From contig JAYKKM010000209.1 in the NCBI GenBank assembly GCA_035772405.1, forward strand, positions 434,001 to 498,000: a stretch of DNA of 64,000 nt, given 5' to 3'. A program made the position numbers and the translations under genes. Positions 47,143 through 58,244 of this stretch are shown in pieces; the first letter of the stretch is position 1; each line of letters begins with the position of its first letter. Origin of the DNA: Chrysogorgia sp. JL179-B06 (lineage: Eukaryota > Cnidaria > Anthozoa > Scleralcyonacea > Chrysogorgiidae). The notes under the pieces were generated by a model. The model did no database searches, had not been told where the DNA came from, and worked only from the letters and a program-made list of their open reading frames with translations.

Positions 47143-47642
47143 TATATCTTTGGGATTATGTAACAAAATTATGAAAGTATGTAATCCCATGATACTAAAC
47201 ATACGAAGTTACCTACGTTTTGAGTGCTTTCATTTAATAATCCCAAACATATATATACAGTACATGCTTTTTCAGTAAGTTACTACATATATATACAGTG
47301 TGACATCACAGTGAGGATCCATCCTTTACATATCAAACAAATCTTAATCAGTGCAAGTACTGTATATTGCACCCAAAAATTAAACACTGAGTTGTTTAGT
47401 TATTTAGTTTGATGTCTAATTATGAAACAATGAAATTCAGAACAACACAAGCTTGATAGTTTCTCAGAGATACATGTAGTGTCTACTATAAGTCCATTCG
47501 ATTGGCAAATTAATGGGTTATTTAAGTAAAAATGACGGCGGGCGAGGGGTTGTTGCGTGCACGTATTTCTAGTATGGAAGAAGATTCTTGGGGAAAATCT
47601 AGCCCTTCGTATATTTCTAATGCCTCTTAGGAATGCAGCTGT

Positions 47643-47907
47643 TTGGAATTATTTCTCGAATCGGCTTATTCTGGCGACAATCGCGTAGTTGTCCCATGCT
47701 CTTTCAAAACGTTTCCAGTTGGCCACGAGGTTGCCTTCCGAGGTTCAACGGCTGTGGAAGCTTTAATCCACTTGGGAGACATGGCAATGTGGCTATTCCG
47801 CTTTCGGTATCTGCACTCAACGTATTTTGGGCTGTCCATATTGGCTCGTTTTCTGCTTCAGACATAACTTTTCTCACGCTATTCCAGAAATCCCACTTCT
47901 GACACCA
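47643..47907 (-). pseudogene. LTR retroelement leader and gag start, minus strand
   Basis: On the minus strand, a primer binding site is followed directly by a short frame running EVGFLE, a stop, then REKSYV and onward. It is probably the start of gag of a gypsy-like element, because the PBS-gag arrangement is common there. It decays by about 47640. Confidence 0.45.
47892..47907 (-). other. Primer binding site for tRNA-Leu
   Basis: The minus strand reads TGGTGTCAGAAGTGGG, the complement of the CCCACTTCTGACA-CCA 3' end of animal tRNA-Leu (recalled from family knowledge). The bases just upstream (ACA, plus-strand TGT at 47908-47910) fit an LTR end. Confidence 0.6.
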
Positions 47908-48164
47908 TGTTTCGTTTGGTAATATCGGTCATGTGAACCCTCGTCATGATTTAATTGTATTGTGTATAAACCTATCATATATCGTAACAACTGCATATTA
48001 AAATAAATCAATAATTTAATGACTTTAAAAATGATGATTTTGGTTGGGTGAGTTTTTGAATTAGAGTACCTAAGATTTCATGTGAAAATGCATGTGTAAA
48101 TCCAGGCAGAAAATGGATTAGAGTTTTGATTAGGGTAAGGTTTCATCGTTTCAAATAAACTTTA

Positions 48165-49930
48165 ACTTTCAATTCAGGTGGTCTGTAAGTAACACATACC
48201 ATCAAAGATTTAAGTTCTTTAACCTGGATCTGTAGCCAAAGTTGGTGAAAGTAAGATGTCGAAATGTCGAAAGATCTTTCATAATTTTCGCTTTGTAATC
48301 ACCACGTACGTATGCACAAACACCCGCACCCCTTTTATATTTGCGGTCAAGTCTGAGTAATTTGTATCCCTCTATTTCAACTTCAGCATTGGTGATAGAA
48401 GAATTGAGCCACGATTCTGATATAGTTAAAATGTCAATATTTTTGGAAATCACCAGTTCTCTTACTTGAATTAAGTGTCCCCTATTCTGGATTGATTGAA
48501 TATTCAGGTGGGCTAGCTTAATTTTATTTGATTTCTGATTGACATTATTAATTTGAGGAATATTTGTTTTTGTAATTGGAATAATTATGCAATTTGAAGC
48601 ATTATGACGTAATCGATCAGTTTTTGGCGTTTTGCATTTATCACATGACATACTTATTCGAGGTATTATCTCATTTTGTTGGTGAGCAGGATGGGTCGCA
48701 GTATTGCTAGGTTCATTCCCTATTATCTCATCCCCTATTATCTCATCCTGTTTATTGTCGTGTAGAATGTCGTACAAATGCCAGGTAGTAGAGCCAATCA
48801 TCTGATTGACAATTTGATTGGGAACGAAAAAACTCATCATCCCGTGGAAATTCCCTATTTTGCATGTTGTTATTTGTTCGATATGGTTGTTTTTGGCCAA
48901 ACGCGTAGTTCCCAAGAGATCGGTTTTGAGGGAAATCTCGTGTGCTTAGTCTTCGATTAGATAATTTTGTTTTATAACCATATGTTGTGTATTTTGCTTG
49001 CTTCTTACTACTTTGATATTTCGTTTTATAGCTATGGACGGAATTATTATCATATGCTCTTTTTGAACTGATGTGCCACAGGGGTTTTCTATAGTAGTTA
49101 TTGTTGACTAGTGTTCGGACGTTTTGGAGTTTCGGTTCTTCTTTGTTTAAATTTGAAACCTCATCCTCATCAATATAGGTTATATTGTTCTTATTTAACG
49201 ACTTAGCATTAATACTATCAGGTTTTGGTCCATTAGGTTGAACAGAGAGCTTTTGTTGTCCAGATGCAATAACACAATTGTCAAACTGTTTGGCATCACG
49301 GGACTGGGCAAAAACAGCCTTTTGATTATTTTGGTAGGATTCTAATTGCACATTAAATGAATTAGCATCATTAATACCTGGCTTTTTACCAACAGTTGGA
49401 ACAATAAAACAAGAATCATCAAGGGGGTCGTTGACTAGCATTGCATCAGTATTAAGTGGTGATTTATCCAACATAACATTTCTATTGTTTGGAGGAATGT
49501 TGTTTACTTCGTATTCGCCAAGTTTTGTAGTGAGGGATTCTACCTCTGCTTCGAGTTGAATTGTTTTCGCTTTTTCGTTATATAGTTCCTGTTCTAAATA
49601 CATGATTTTGTTAGAATAGTCGTTGATAGGAGCTAAAGTCGTTGGTTGCGCATTTGCTAGACTTTGGAGTGAATCTACCCTTGATTGCAAAATTTCTATA
49701 TTAAGTTTCATGTCTTCAAATTCAATCAACATACCAATGCATGGACCATCACACTTCGTTTGCTTAGTTGTAAGATTAGTGAAGTTCTACTCCGAATTAT
49801 ATTGTAATCGCGTAGGTTCATATGGATCCTGTTGAGGGGCCGTAGGGAAACCGACAGTGTCAATATCGGAAATATCCCCACTAACTGTCGTTTGAGCGTC
49901 ACTATTGTTTGCAAGTCCGCGATCGATCGC
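48165..49930 (-). pseudogene. LINE 5' half: ORF1 and start of endonuclease
   Basis: Minus strand. ORF1 (48752-49732, open for 326 codons, and probably longer upstream past one stop) has a coiled-coil segment early (LEQELYNEKAKTIQLEAEVE) and a basic, Asn-rich C-terminal half, a nucleic-acid-binding ORF1 type. ORF2 begins in the overlapping frame (48202-48915). It shows KIKLAHLNIQSIQNRG, DILTISESWLN (the APE-endonuclease catalytic Glu) and RGAGVCAYVR, then after a frame change VCVTYRPPE. No RT follows: the copy is cut at about 48165. A CR1-like clade is likely. The open ORF1 suggests a young copy. Confidence 0.8.
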
Positions 49931-50044
49931 TATATTTCAACAATTAATATTAATTGTCAATAGACATCCGATAACTGAAAAACACATTTGATGACGTTTA
50001 TTGAACCAATTATTTTTCATGCTAATTAACGTTAAATCCCAATG

Positions 50045-50247
50045 CGTTAATATACACAATGTTGTAGTGGAACCTTCTTACAATCAGAACAGTGCTGGAT
50101 CCGCCACTGCAGAAGGTTACAGGTTCGATTCCTGTATGGGACTCAGAATCATTTTTCTGAGGATATAAGCTTGACGATCGTCCACGTACGTATCGTCTGT
50201 CTACTCCGAGCTCTCCCACATTCACTACAACATTGTGTATATTAACG
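50045..50247. repeat. 25-bp inverted repeat around a SINE fragment
   Basis: Positions 50045-50069 and 50223-50247 are exact reverse complements (CGTTAATATACACAATGTTG plus five bases). They enclose a truncated SINE copy. Possibly the ends of a small DNA element that received the SINE. Confidence 0.75.
50108..50205 (+). mobile_element. tRNA-derived SINE, 5'-truncated copy
   Basis: Carries the B box GGTTCGATTCC (50122-50132) and the same downstream tail as the fuller copy at 50350 (CTCAGAAT, TTTTTCTGAG, TTGACGATCGTCCACG) but lacks the A box. Confidence 0.7.
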
Positions 50248-50349
50248 CGTCCAGCCGTCCAAGCATTACCGATATATAGTGACTGCCGCATAGGCAGTAT
50301 ATATACCAATTGAACCAGTACATCATTGTAACCTTCGCTCTCCATCTGT

Positions 50350-50485
50350 GTCTCGTTAGCTCAATGGTTAGAGCATCTCACCGGCAATCAGAAGGTTACA
50401 GGTTCGATTCCTGTATGGGACTCAGAATTATTTTTCTGAGCATATGAACTTGACGATCGTCCACGTATCGTCTGTTAAATCCCAA
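50350..50485 (+). mobile_element. tRNA-derived SINE, complete tRNA head
   Basis: The head 50350-50421 folds as a tRNA: acceptor strands GTCTCGT / ATGGGAC pair with one G-T wobble or more. A box TAGCTCAATGG (50357-50367) and B box GGTTCGATTCC (50401-50411) match the Pol III consensus. The anticodon stem has a mismatch, so it is not a functional tRNA. The tail is shared with the copy at 50108-50205. Confidence 0.75.
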
Positions 50486-52190
50486 TGTTAATACAACGTT
50501 CATACAACGCTTATTGCTAAAACAATTCACGGCATAATTAACGTTAAATGCCAACGTTAATATAACGTTCGTACAACGTTATCATGCCACATATTCCGTG
50601 CCAAAGTTGTGTGAAAGTTAGGTTAACTTCCCACCTTTCACCAACGTTGTGATTACTTGTGTGCTAGTTGGGTTGCTGTTTGTGCATTGAACTTCCAGGA
50701 AATGTTCCTCTTTCACGTCATGGAATGTCTTTCCGTTGTCAGAAATCACGACAGATGGTAGTCCCCTTCTTCCAAAGAATCTCTTGAAAGCTCATAGAAA
50801 TGAAATGGCAGTTAAATCTGGAACTAGTTCTAGATGAATAGATCTGGTACTTGCACATGTAAAAACTGAGATGTAACTCTTGTGCATCTGACTTCCTCGA
50901 TAGATGTCCTTCACATACAGAAGACCGGTGAAATCGATGCCTATTCCGGAAAATGCTGGCACTTCAGCGACTCTGAAATCTGGGAGAGGAGGTGTTGGTA
51001 ATTGTCCTTGGTTGTAGGTAGGCCTTTCCCGATTTCTTACAGATAATACATCTTGATATGAGACTTAACAGTTTGACGTCCCTTGATAATCCAATAGTTC
51101 GATCGTAGTTCAGTAAGCGTTTTTCGAACCCCATTGTGCTTGACTAATTCGTGGCAGTGGAGGATCACCAACCATATAATGCTGCTTTCTTGGTAGTAAT
51201 ATCGGGAACTTTGTGGAATATGGTAACGATCAATTATGAATTCTACCTTTGCAGCAGATGACTCCATCTTCATCTTGAAAAACGCCGAATGACTCCTTCA
51301 CTTGCTTGGGTTCCTCGAGGTGAAACTGTGCATCCTTATGGCAGAGGATCTTTGCTGATTTAATCTCTTCTAGGGTTCGGGCAAGCTGGTCAACTCTGCG
51401 ATCTTGATTTTTAATGTTATCGATAAATCTAAGAACGAGGGCAGTGACACGAAGAAGTTTATCAAGATTGCTAAATGTTTCACACTGGACGACATTCCCA
51501 ATGCTCGAATGATGAGAATTCGCAGAGACAAGATTGTTCAAAATTATCGAACTCCTTTCTGTTGCTGTGCAACTGATATTGGCTGGCCATTGAGGTCTTT
51601 CTTCCATCAGGAATTGTGGACCATTCTACCATTAGTTGCCAGCTCTGAACATTTTGCTCCTCTAGATGCAATATCACTCGGGTTTAGATCTGTAGGACAA
51701 TATTGCCAGCACTCCTTGCTCCATAAGCTTCTTATCTGAGATACTCTATTCTGCACGAACTGTTTATATTGTTTTCCTTCCCTCTGATCCACCATAATAC
51801 CACTTGTGAGTCAATCCAACAGATTATCTCATCAATTGCTGCAACACTGTCCAAAGTTTGATAACGCTGCTAGTAATTCGAGACGTGGAATTGTTTCCTT
51901 CTTTAAAGGTGCCAACAAGTTTTTGACGTGGTCGAACTCTCCACTCGAAGGTAGACGTTTGCACCATAAGTGATGTTGCTTGCGTCAGCAAACCCATGTA
52001 GCTGTATGGACTTGACTTCAGCTATGTTCATATTTTTCATAACACAATGGGGAGTTTCGATGACAGAGGTCTCTTCCATGTCGTTAACAACTTCCTCTCA
52101 ACACTTTACTTGCTTCTCACATAGAGGGGTGTCCCAGTTGACTCCTGACCAAAACAAATCTTGGAACAAACTTTTCAGTGTAACTGTAAT

Positions 52191-53695
52191 CAGTGGCGAA
52201 GCTAGCGGTCATGCTAGTCATGCTCAGCATGACTAAAAATTTCCTGAAAATATATAGTTTTGTTTGCTTTATTTACTTTATTTGAAATCTCTCCTTAGAA
52301 CTTTGAAGTCGTGTGCATTTCGAAGAGAACAAGCAATAATAGTTCACGCATATTACGCGGATACCGCTCCTTGACCGCCGTCTTCATTCCCAGGCTCTTT
52401 TGTTCAGCCTGGCCCCGGCCCAAGTCATGCTCTTTGTGAATAGCATGACCAGCTATATGAACAGTCATGCTTATTCTCGAAATATGATTGGTTGACGGCA
52501 CTTGACGCATGCTCAGTTTGCCTATTTTAGACAAGCTGGTCATGCTATTTTGGATGAGCATGACCATAGCCTGATAGCCAAAATATTAGCTTTCCGCCTT
52601 ACCAACTATGGCCTGACTGCACAGTGCGTCTGTTTAAGGAGATCCTTGATTTATCATGGCATCAACGAGCTCTGATTCTGTCCAAACAGTCCTTGTTTGT
52701 GAACTGCTTAGAAAACCGTTTTCAGTTCGAAACATCAACGAGAAAAATCTTCTTGTTGGACAGCGACCAATGCCGGTTCTTGGCCATTCGTCTTTCTTTC
52801 GTTTTATTGGCAATGAATCGCAGTTGAGAATGTTTACCGAGAATTGTAAACCGGCAAACCATTCCAAAGATTCTCTCCAAGATGACTAGATGACAGAAGC
52901 ACAGATGAGAGATCAATCATGAAGACGGAATGGACAGCCCCGAAGGGCGAAGGACAGGAAAATATTATTATGCTGTGTTGACATTTATCCGTGAGACTCC
53001 GTAATATTAATTATTATGAAACGTTGTTTTTGTCTGATTTAAATAAATTCTATATCGAAATGATCACTTGAATCTGGCGAATCGAACGCTGTACGTTTCG
53101 TCTACTTAAAATATGAATATCAGATGTTATATGAGAAAATGCGTAAGCGAGTAAAGTACCCAAACCTCGTCTTTAAATTAAAATCAATGGCTTCAAGATC
53201 TATTCGACGTTTACTCGGTGATTCAATGCTTTTATGTCCATTAAAGCGATATAATTTCGCAAAAGATATGTTTCGTATACCTTGCCGTTGATTTTTATAA
53301 ACGATTTGTCACACGAAGACCTTCAATCGAACAGATATTAGAAAAAATAGCATTGCCGTGTTTACTGTTTACATTAAAATTTTCGTGTCAGGCGTTATGC
53401 ATTGGGAGGGCTGAGGGCGGGCTAGCCTGCGTGTGATGGCTGATTTTTCTTTGCATTAGTTCGTAGGCATGCTGATGCGCTCTGATATAAAGAGAAACGG
53501 TCCAAAATATGAAATTTTATAAACCTTTGAGCTGAAAAATCACCGCTCAGAATGCAGGAAATGCCATTTACGGGAATCTATATTTTATAATTTTCCGGGG
53601 GGGCATGCCCCCGTACCCCTCTAGAAAGCTTCGCGCCTTCGGCGCTCGGATTATTATTAAGCATGACCTCCCATTTGGGACCAGCTTCGCCACTT
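52191..53695 (+). mobile_element. hAT-type element inside BEL/Pao
   Basis: Ends (C/A)AGTGGCGAAGCT match as inverted repeats, with ACTGTAAT duplicated at 52183-52190 and 53696-53703. A plus-strand frame from 52656 (VCELLRKPFSVRNINEKNLL) resembles the N-terminus of zinc-finger-type hAT transposases and is cut short at about 52889, so the element is internally deleted. The right end has a GGCATGCC palindrome (about 53597-53612) and GCGCCTTCGGCGC hairpin (53633-53645). The left part repeats GTCATGCT motifs. Confidence 0.85.
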
Positions 53696-54758
53696 ACTGT
53701 AATGGGTAAAAATACACGAAACTGATCGTAGAATCTAGCAGTTATGCTGAGTATCACTCGTTTGGTAACAGACTTATTCTTGGTATGGTTGACTAGATCC
53801 GAGAAGTTGAATTTCAGGGTGTCAGAGTTCCTGTCCCCACACCACTCTCATCACCTTGATTTTGTCGTAGGTGCAAACTGCGTTGCTTAAAGTGGTCTTC
53901 GAGTATCCTTCATATTCTGGAACTTGAGCTTCTGCTGTTGCTGATAAGGATATTTCTTCTTGAGTTGATCTTTTCATTCAGCTATTCACTATTGGTTACC
54001 CATTTCCTTATGTTGAATCGTTCTCTGAAGCATCCCTTGAACCTTCGATAAAGGCTGAAACATTCTTGGACTGATTCTCTTCCAGACATCGAGAACAAAC
54101 TTAGGGTCACCGGCTTGATACTTAGCTATAGATGATTTTTTAAAAGCGTTCAAAATGAAGGGAGAGCATACTAGACCAAAGACGAGTCGTGTAAATCGAA
54201 GGACAATCTCTTTGCGGACACTTGGATTCTACATCATCCACTATCAGGGATATACAGCCTTTCTTTATACTCTAGTAATCCACCATTGTTAATTTTACTC
54301 AACTGAATTAATCATATATATAGTCCAATATAAACATGACATGCTATATTGTATATACACTACATCACATTACACTATATCTTATACTTCAAATCATTTT
54401 ATATTATATTATACATATATATCTTATATTTACGGTAAATCTCTTTCTACACTCGATTTCGATATGACATATCCATACTGTCATAATCCATACACATGAC
54501 CAATGGTATAATCACATCTCATACAAAACAGACACCTTGTTCTCAATTACATCATACCACGTGATACACCCACACGTACATAACCAACACTCACATTCAC
54601 AATCAGCCTATTCGCTCACTGATTGCAAACGTAGAGCACGGATCATAAGCAAATTTCAAAACGTACCGAAATTCTATAACCGAAATGGCTGGGAGAGTTG
54701 GCATGTCAAGAAATTACAAGACATTTGGTAAGAACTAATTTCTTCACATTTCGGTTTG

Positions 54759-54990
54759 GCCAATATCATCTATATTCCGTCATCTACATCACCGTTCGTT
54801 CACCAAATATCTCACCGTCACTTTTGATCGCCATAGCCAATATCATCTATACTCCGTCATCTACATCACCGTTTGTTCACCAAATATCTCACCGTCACTT
54901 TTGATCGCCATAGCCAATATCATCTATATTCCGTCATCTACATCACCGTTTGTTCACCAAATATCTCACCATCACTTTCGATCGCCATGC
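54759..54990 (+). repeat. Three 77-bp tandem units in the left repeat
   Basis: Units start GCCAATATCATCTAT at 54759, 54836 and 54913 and differ by a few bases. The right terminal repeat holds the same array at about 61194-61425. Confidence 0.9.
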
Positions 54991-55041
54991 ATAACCAATA
55001 CTTACAACATATTTGCACTCACACCCAAATCCCTTAAAAAT

Positions 55042-55081
55042 CCCTCCTGAAGAAGACTGTTAGGTCGAAACGCGTCGAGGG
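55042..55081 (+). ncRNA. Hammerhead-ribozyme-like motif, left copy
   Basis: Seen: CCCTC, CTGAAGA, A, GAC-TGTTAG-GTC, GAAA, CGC, GTC, GAGGG. This matches hammerhead layout: stem I CCCTC/GAGGG, core CUGANGA, stem II GAC/GUC, GAAA, and a GUC cleavage triplet. Atypical: one extra A before stem II and almost no room for stem III (ACG|CGU), which would need dimerisation. Penelope terminal repeats are a known location of such ribozymes. Confidence 0.5.
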
Positions 55082-55349
55082 TTGCCTTATACGAACAACC
55101 ACAAATACACGCGTTTCTATTCAAACATCCAATTGCTCCACTCGCAAAACACACCATCACCATCACCGCCCTTCGACTCCACCAGCCACGACTCCATTTT
55201 CACTTACACATTGTCCATGTCAATCATCAGTGTCATCCATGTGATATAATTGTTTTGGTATCCGTCATGCTCAAAATACTGTTTGCCAACTATTTACAAT
55301 ATTCAACACCGGTGTAGGTCTCATTATCCACCCATATATTACACAAAAT

Positions 55350-56864
55350 GTCAGATACTTTGTGGCGAACGGAATCGAGCTGAACAATGCTCCCTACACC
55401 GTCGTAGTTGTTATCTCTCCATCAACACTTTGCAGACACAGCACATTCCTTACATGTTTTATTCTCCTATACACACATTCCCACAACACGTAGCCCTAGG
55501 GCGAGCGTTTTTTCCGGGATGTTCGGGCACGAGAGGACAGTGGATGGGGCCCTAGACCGTTCACGGAGTACTTTTATTTGTCTTCGAGTGTTTGGGTGTC
55601 CCGGTTGGACGTAAGCATAGTTGTTCAAATACACTCTTTACAATCTACTTGCATGCATGTTATGCCCTTTGGGTATATCATTAGTTATCTACCTCAAATG
55701 CCGCTGCTGACATACGAGTATTTACCACTAATCCCATATCAGTCTCCTTATCACAAATAGCCTGCGTGCGGTCTCTGGCCGGGGAGGGGTTTCCTGTGTT
55801 AACTGCGGGTGGGCGGGGGCACCTGTCTGTTCGCATATCTCTCCACCAACAGGGTCTGGCCTTGTTATCTAATTGGATAGCCACGTGTGTCAGTCCTGCC
55901 ACACATACAATACATATCAAGTTTAGTTATGCAATAATATACTGCTTATCTCGTAGCTATACATATTTGAATTACAGCAGTCCAATCGAGCTATGAGCAA
56001 ATTTAACATGTATATATATATGTATGTATATATATATATAGTATATGTGTATGTGTGTGTATAGTATATGTATATGTATATGTATATGTGTATTTGTGTG
56101 TATATGTATGTTTGTATGTGTATGTATATATATGCAACAGACCAACATATAATATAGGCATAATTCGGCATTCAAGATAGGACCTTCGCTCTGTACATAC
56201 TCTGTGCCGCTTCTCCCAAATGCTGTTGTGCAGCTAATATAGTGTCGATTGAATGCACAGTGATGACACGGAACATTCACAGCAGCGCATACAAGTTCAT
56301 GTCACCCATTAGCCATTTTTTCAAATGATCTAATTCACCCTTCGCATTTTAACATTAATTAAATTAAAATCTGTTAAAATTAAAATCTAATTTAAATCAA
56401 AAACATTATAGTTAATATTTGTCATTAGTGACAGATGCTTTTCTAGTATGGTTATATAACGAACGGCGCAGGTCTCAAATTCCACTCTTAGAGATATCAA
56501 TGTCTTCACGAATTACATCTCCTTTTCTATTTTTGTCGAACATCGATCGCATTCGATACACAGTCCAATTATCCCCCAACTCACACTACTTATAGCACTC
56601 ATGCGTCTAGTGTTCATCGGGTAAGTCCACATGGCCGGGGGCCAACGTTCACGTTCCAAATGCGGTTGGCCGTTTTCCGTCTGGGGACTGCGCGCTGGCT
56701 ATGTATTTTGTATATTTCATATATATTGTACATTTTTATATATTTTTTATATATTTTATACGTTTTATTATTGTTTGTTTTATTGGTTTATTACTCATTT
56801 AATAAAATGAATCCTACTCTTAGATATTTATACAATTAGTTTCGGATAAATAATAGTTTCAATT
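55350..56864 (+). other. Penelope 5' untranslated region
   Basis: No long frame. It includes GC-richer patches (about 55490-55620 and 55760-55860) and a TA/TG microsatellite at about 56008-56135. It leads into ORF1 at 56865. Confidence 0.5.
56008..56135. repeat. TA/TG/TATG microsatellite
   Basis: An imperfect run of TATATG, GTATATGTG and TGTGTG units, about 125 bp. Confidence 0.9.
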
Positions 56865-58244
56865 ATGTTCATATTTTTAGTGCCACCACTACGTACAACT
56901 ACCAACAACAATGACGACGGAACTAACCAACTAATTGATACTATAAGAACACTTGATACAACTAACAACAACGACAACGAACCAACTAACCAACTGATTG
57001 ATACTGCAATGCAGGACGAACCTAGTCACGAAGCAGTATCAACATACGAACACATGCCGGAGGAAGTCATATCCGAACTCCTAAACTCCGACATGGAATA
57101 CGACACCGACGAACCTGACGCACTTTTGGAAAACGAATTACTGAATCTCGACGCCGACACTAACACCGACAATCTAAGCAATAATTCTAATCGATCAAGT
57201 GGCCTTGAAGGACTAACCCAATTCACACCCCAAGTAATAAGACTACCTAACACTAACACTAACGAGCACACAGAACATGACCCCATTAACCCATCTGACA
57301 TAAAAAATATTATTGACAACATTCCTAGAGAACTTTATAGCACCTTCCAGATACTCAACACACAACGGCATAATCTCAATAAAACTAATTCTTCTGTTCA
57401 CAAACTAATCGAACACAAAACTAACAACACAACACCACATGGTATCAAGCCTAAAATAGAATGTCGAGTCAAGTTACCCAGTGACCTCAATGAGCAATGG
57501 GATAAGGTGTTAACTGACACATCCAACGCTCTCCTAGACATTCTGCTTGAGTTCCACACGCGCACTAAAACTAACACTATAACTAGGATAGAATCATTAG
57601 AACAACACCTGCACGCAAACTCCAACACTAGCACACTCGCTACAAACATCATAAGAGTCACTAATCACATAGGGGACAAATATACAAAACAGAAACTGAT
57701 AAAGAAAATTAAACCTATTAACAAGCGCCGCAAACGTACTAACACCACATCACACCACACAAACACCAACACACGTGCCACAATAAACCCACACAATCAA
57801 ACTCCACCTCATAACATTGTAACCACACAATCTGACTCTACACCTATTATAGTATCCACTCCACTAACCCGAAAACTACCCAGCAACACTAATAATAGTA
57901 CTAACATAATTTTAACAAATCCACCAAGAATAAAATCACCTATATTACGTGTTCCAATACAGCAACCTTCTCCACACGCCACACTGCACACTCATCCTCC
58001 ACTACGAGTTCCTGTTCATACACCACCACGCACACAAGCCTTTCCACTAAACAATGCCTCTTTTCCAGTACCACACCATCCACACACATCAATTCCCAGT
58101 CGTCCTATAACACCCGGATACCAACCTAGATACCTCAATCTCCCATCACAAAATACACACTATAATACACACCAACATTTTCTCAAGCACACACACCTTC
58201 CAAGTTATTTCAAACACAAACAACAGCTATACAAACCCAAATAA
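56865..58244 (+). CDS. Penelope ORF1-like protein, low complexity
   Basis: A 459-codon open frame, rich in Asn, Thr, His and Pro. The first ~170 residues are acidic; the middle has a helical segment (KVLTDTSNALLDILLEFHTR, about residues 214-235) and a basic patch (KLIKKIKPINKRRKR); the rest is Pro/His-rich and probably disordered. It overlaps the start of the RT frame at about 58200-58244, so a frameshift or a lost base may join the two into one protein. No endonuclease motif is visible. The precise start is uncertain, since the first residues are hydrophobic and a downstream Met is possible. Confidence 0.65.
   Translation: MFIFLVPPLRTTTNNNDDGTNQLIDTIRTLDTTNNNDNEPTNQLIDTAMQDEPSHEAVSTYEHMPEEVISELLNSDMEYDTDEPDALLENELLNLDADTNTDNLSNNSNRSSGLEGLTQFTPQVIRLPNTNTNEHTEHDPINPSDIKNIIDNIPRELYSTFQILNTQRHNLNKTNSSVHKLIEHKTNNTTPHGIKPKIECRVKLPSDLNEQWDKVLTDTSNALLDILLEFHTRTKTNTITRIESLEQHLHANSNTSTLATNIIRVTNHIGDKYTKQKLIKKIKPINKRRKRTNTTSHHTNTNTRATINPHNQTPPHNIVTTQSDSTPIIVSTPLTRKLPSNTNNSTNIILTNPPRIKSPILRVPIQQPSPHATLHTHPPLRVPVHTPPRTQAFPLNNASFPVPHHPHTSIPSRPITPGYQPRYLNLPSQNTHYNTHQHFLKHTHLPSYFKHKQQLYKPK

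Larger units (their letters stand above)
54242..55349 (+). repeat. Penelope terminal direct repeat, left copy
   Basis: The same length as 60677-61784 (offset 6435). It starts TATCAGGGATATACAGCC and ends ATATTACACAAAAT. Three tandem 77-bp units run 54759-54990, and a hammerhead-like motif lies at 55042-55081. Confidence 0.95.

Noticed and set aside
50350..50421. Functional tRNA gene
   Set aside because: The A and B boxes and acceptor pairing are good, but the anticodon stem is mismatched, the loop lacks the invariant T before the anticodon, and a second truncated copy with the same non-tRNA tail shows it is a SINE.
55973..56280. Minus-strand Tyr/Ile/His repeat frames
   Set aside because: Translations of the TA/TG microsatellite.
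57026..57661. Minus-strand frames inside Penelope ORF1
   Set aside because: They arise from the A/C-biased sense strand; Ser/Val/Leu-rich low complexity only.
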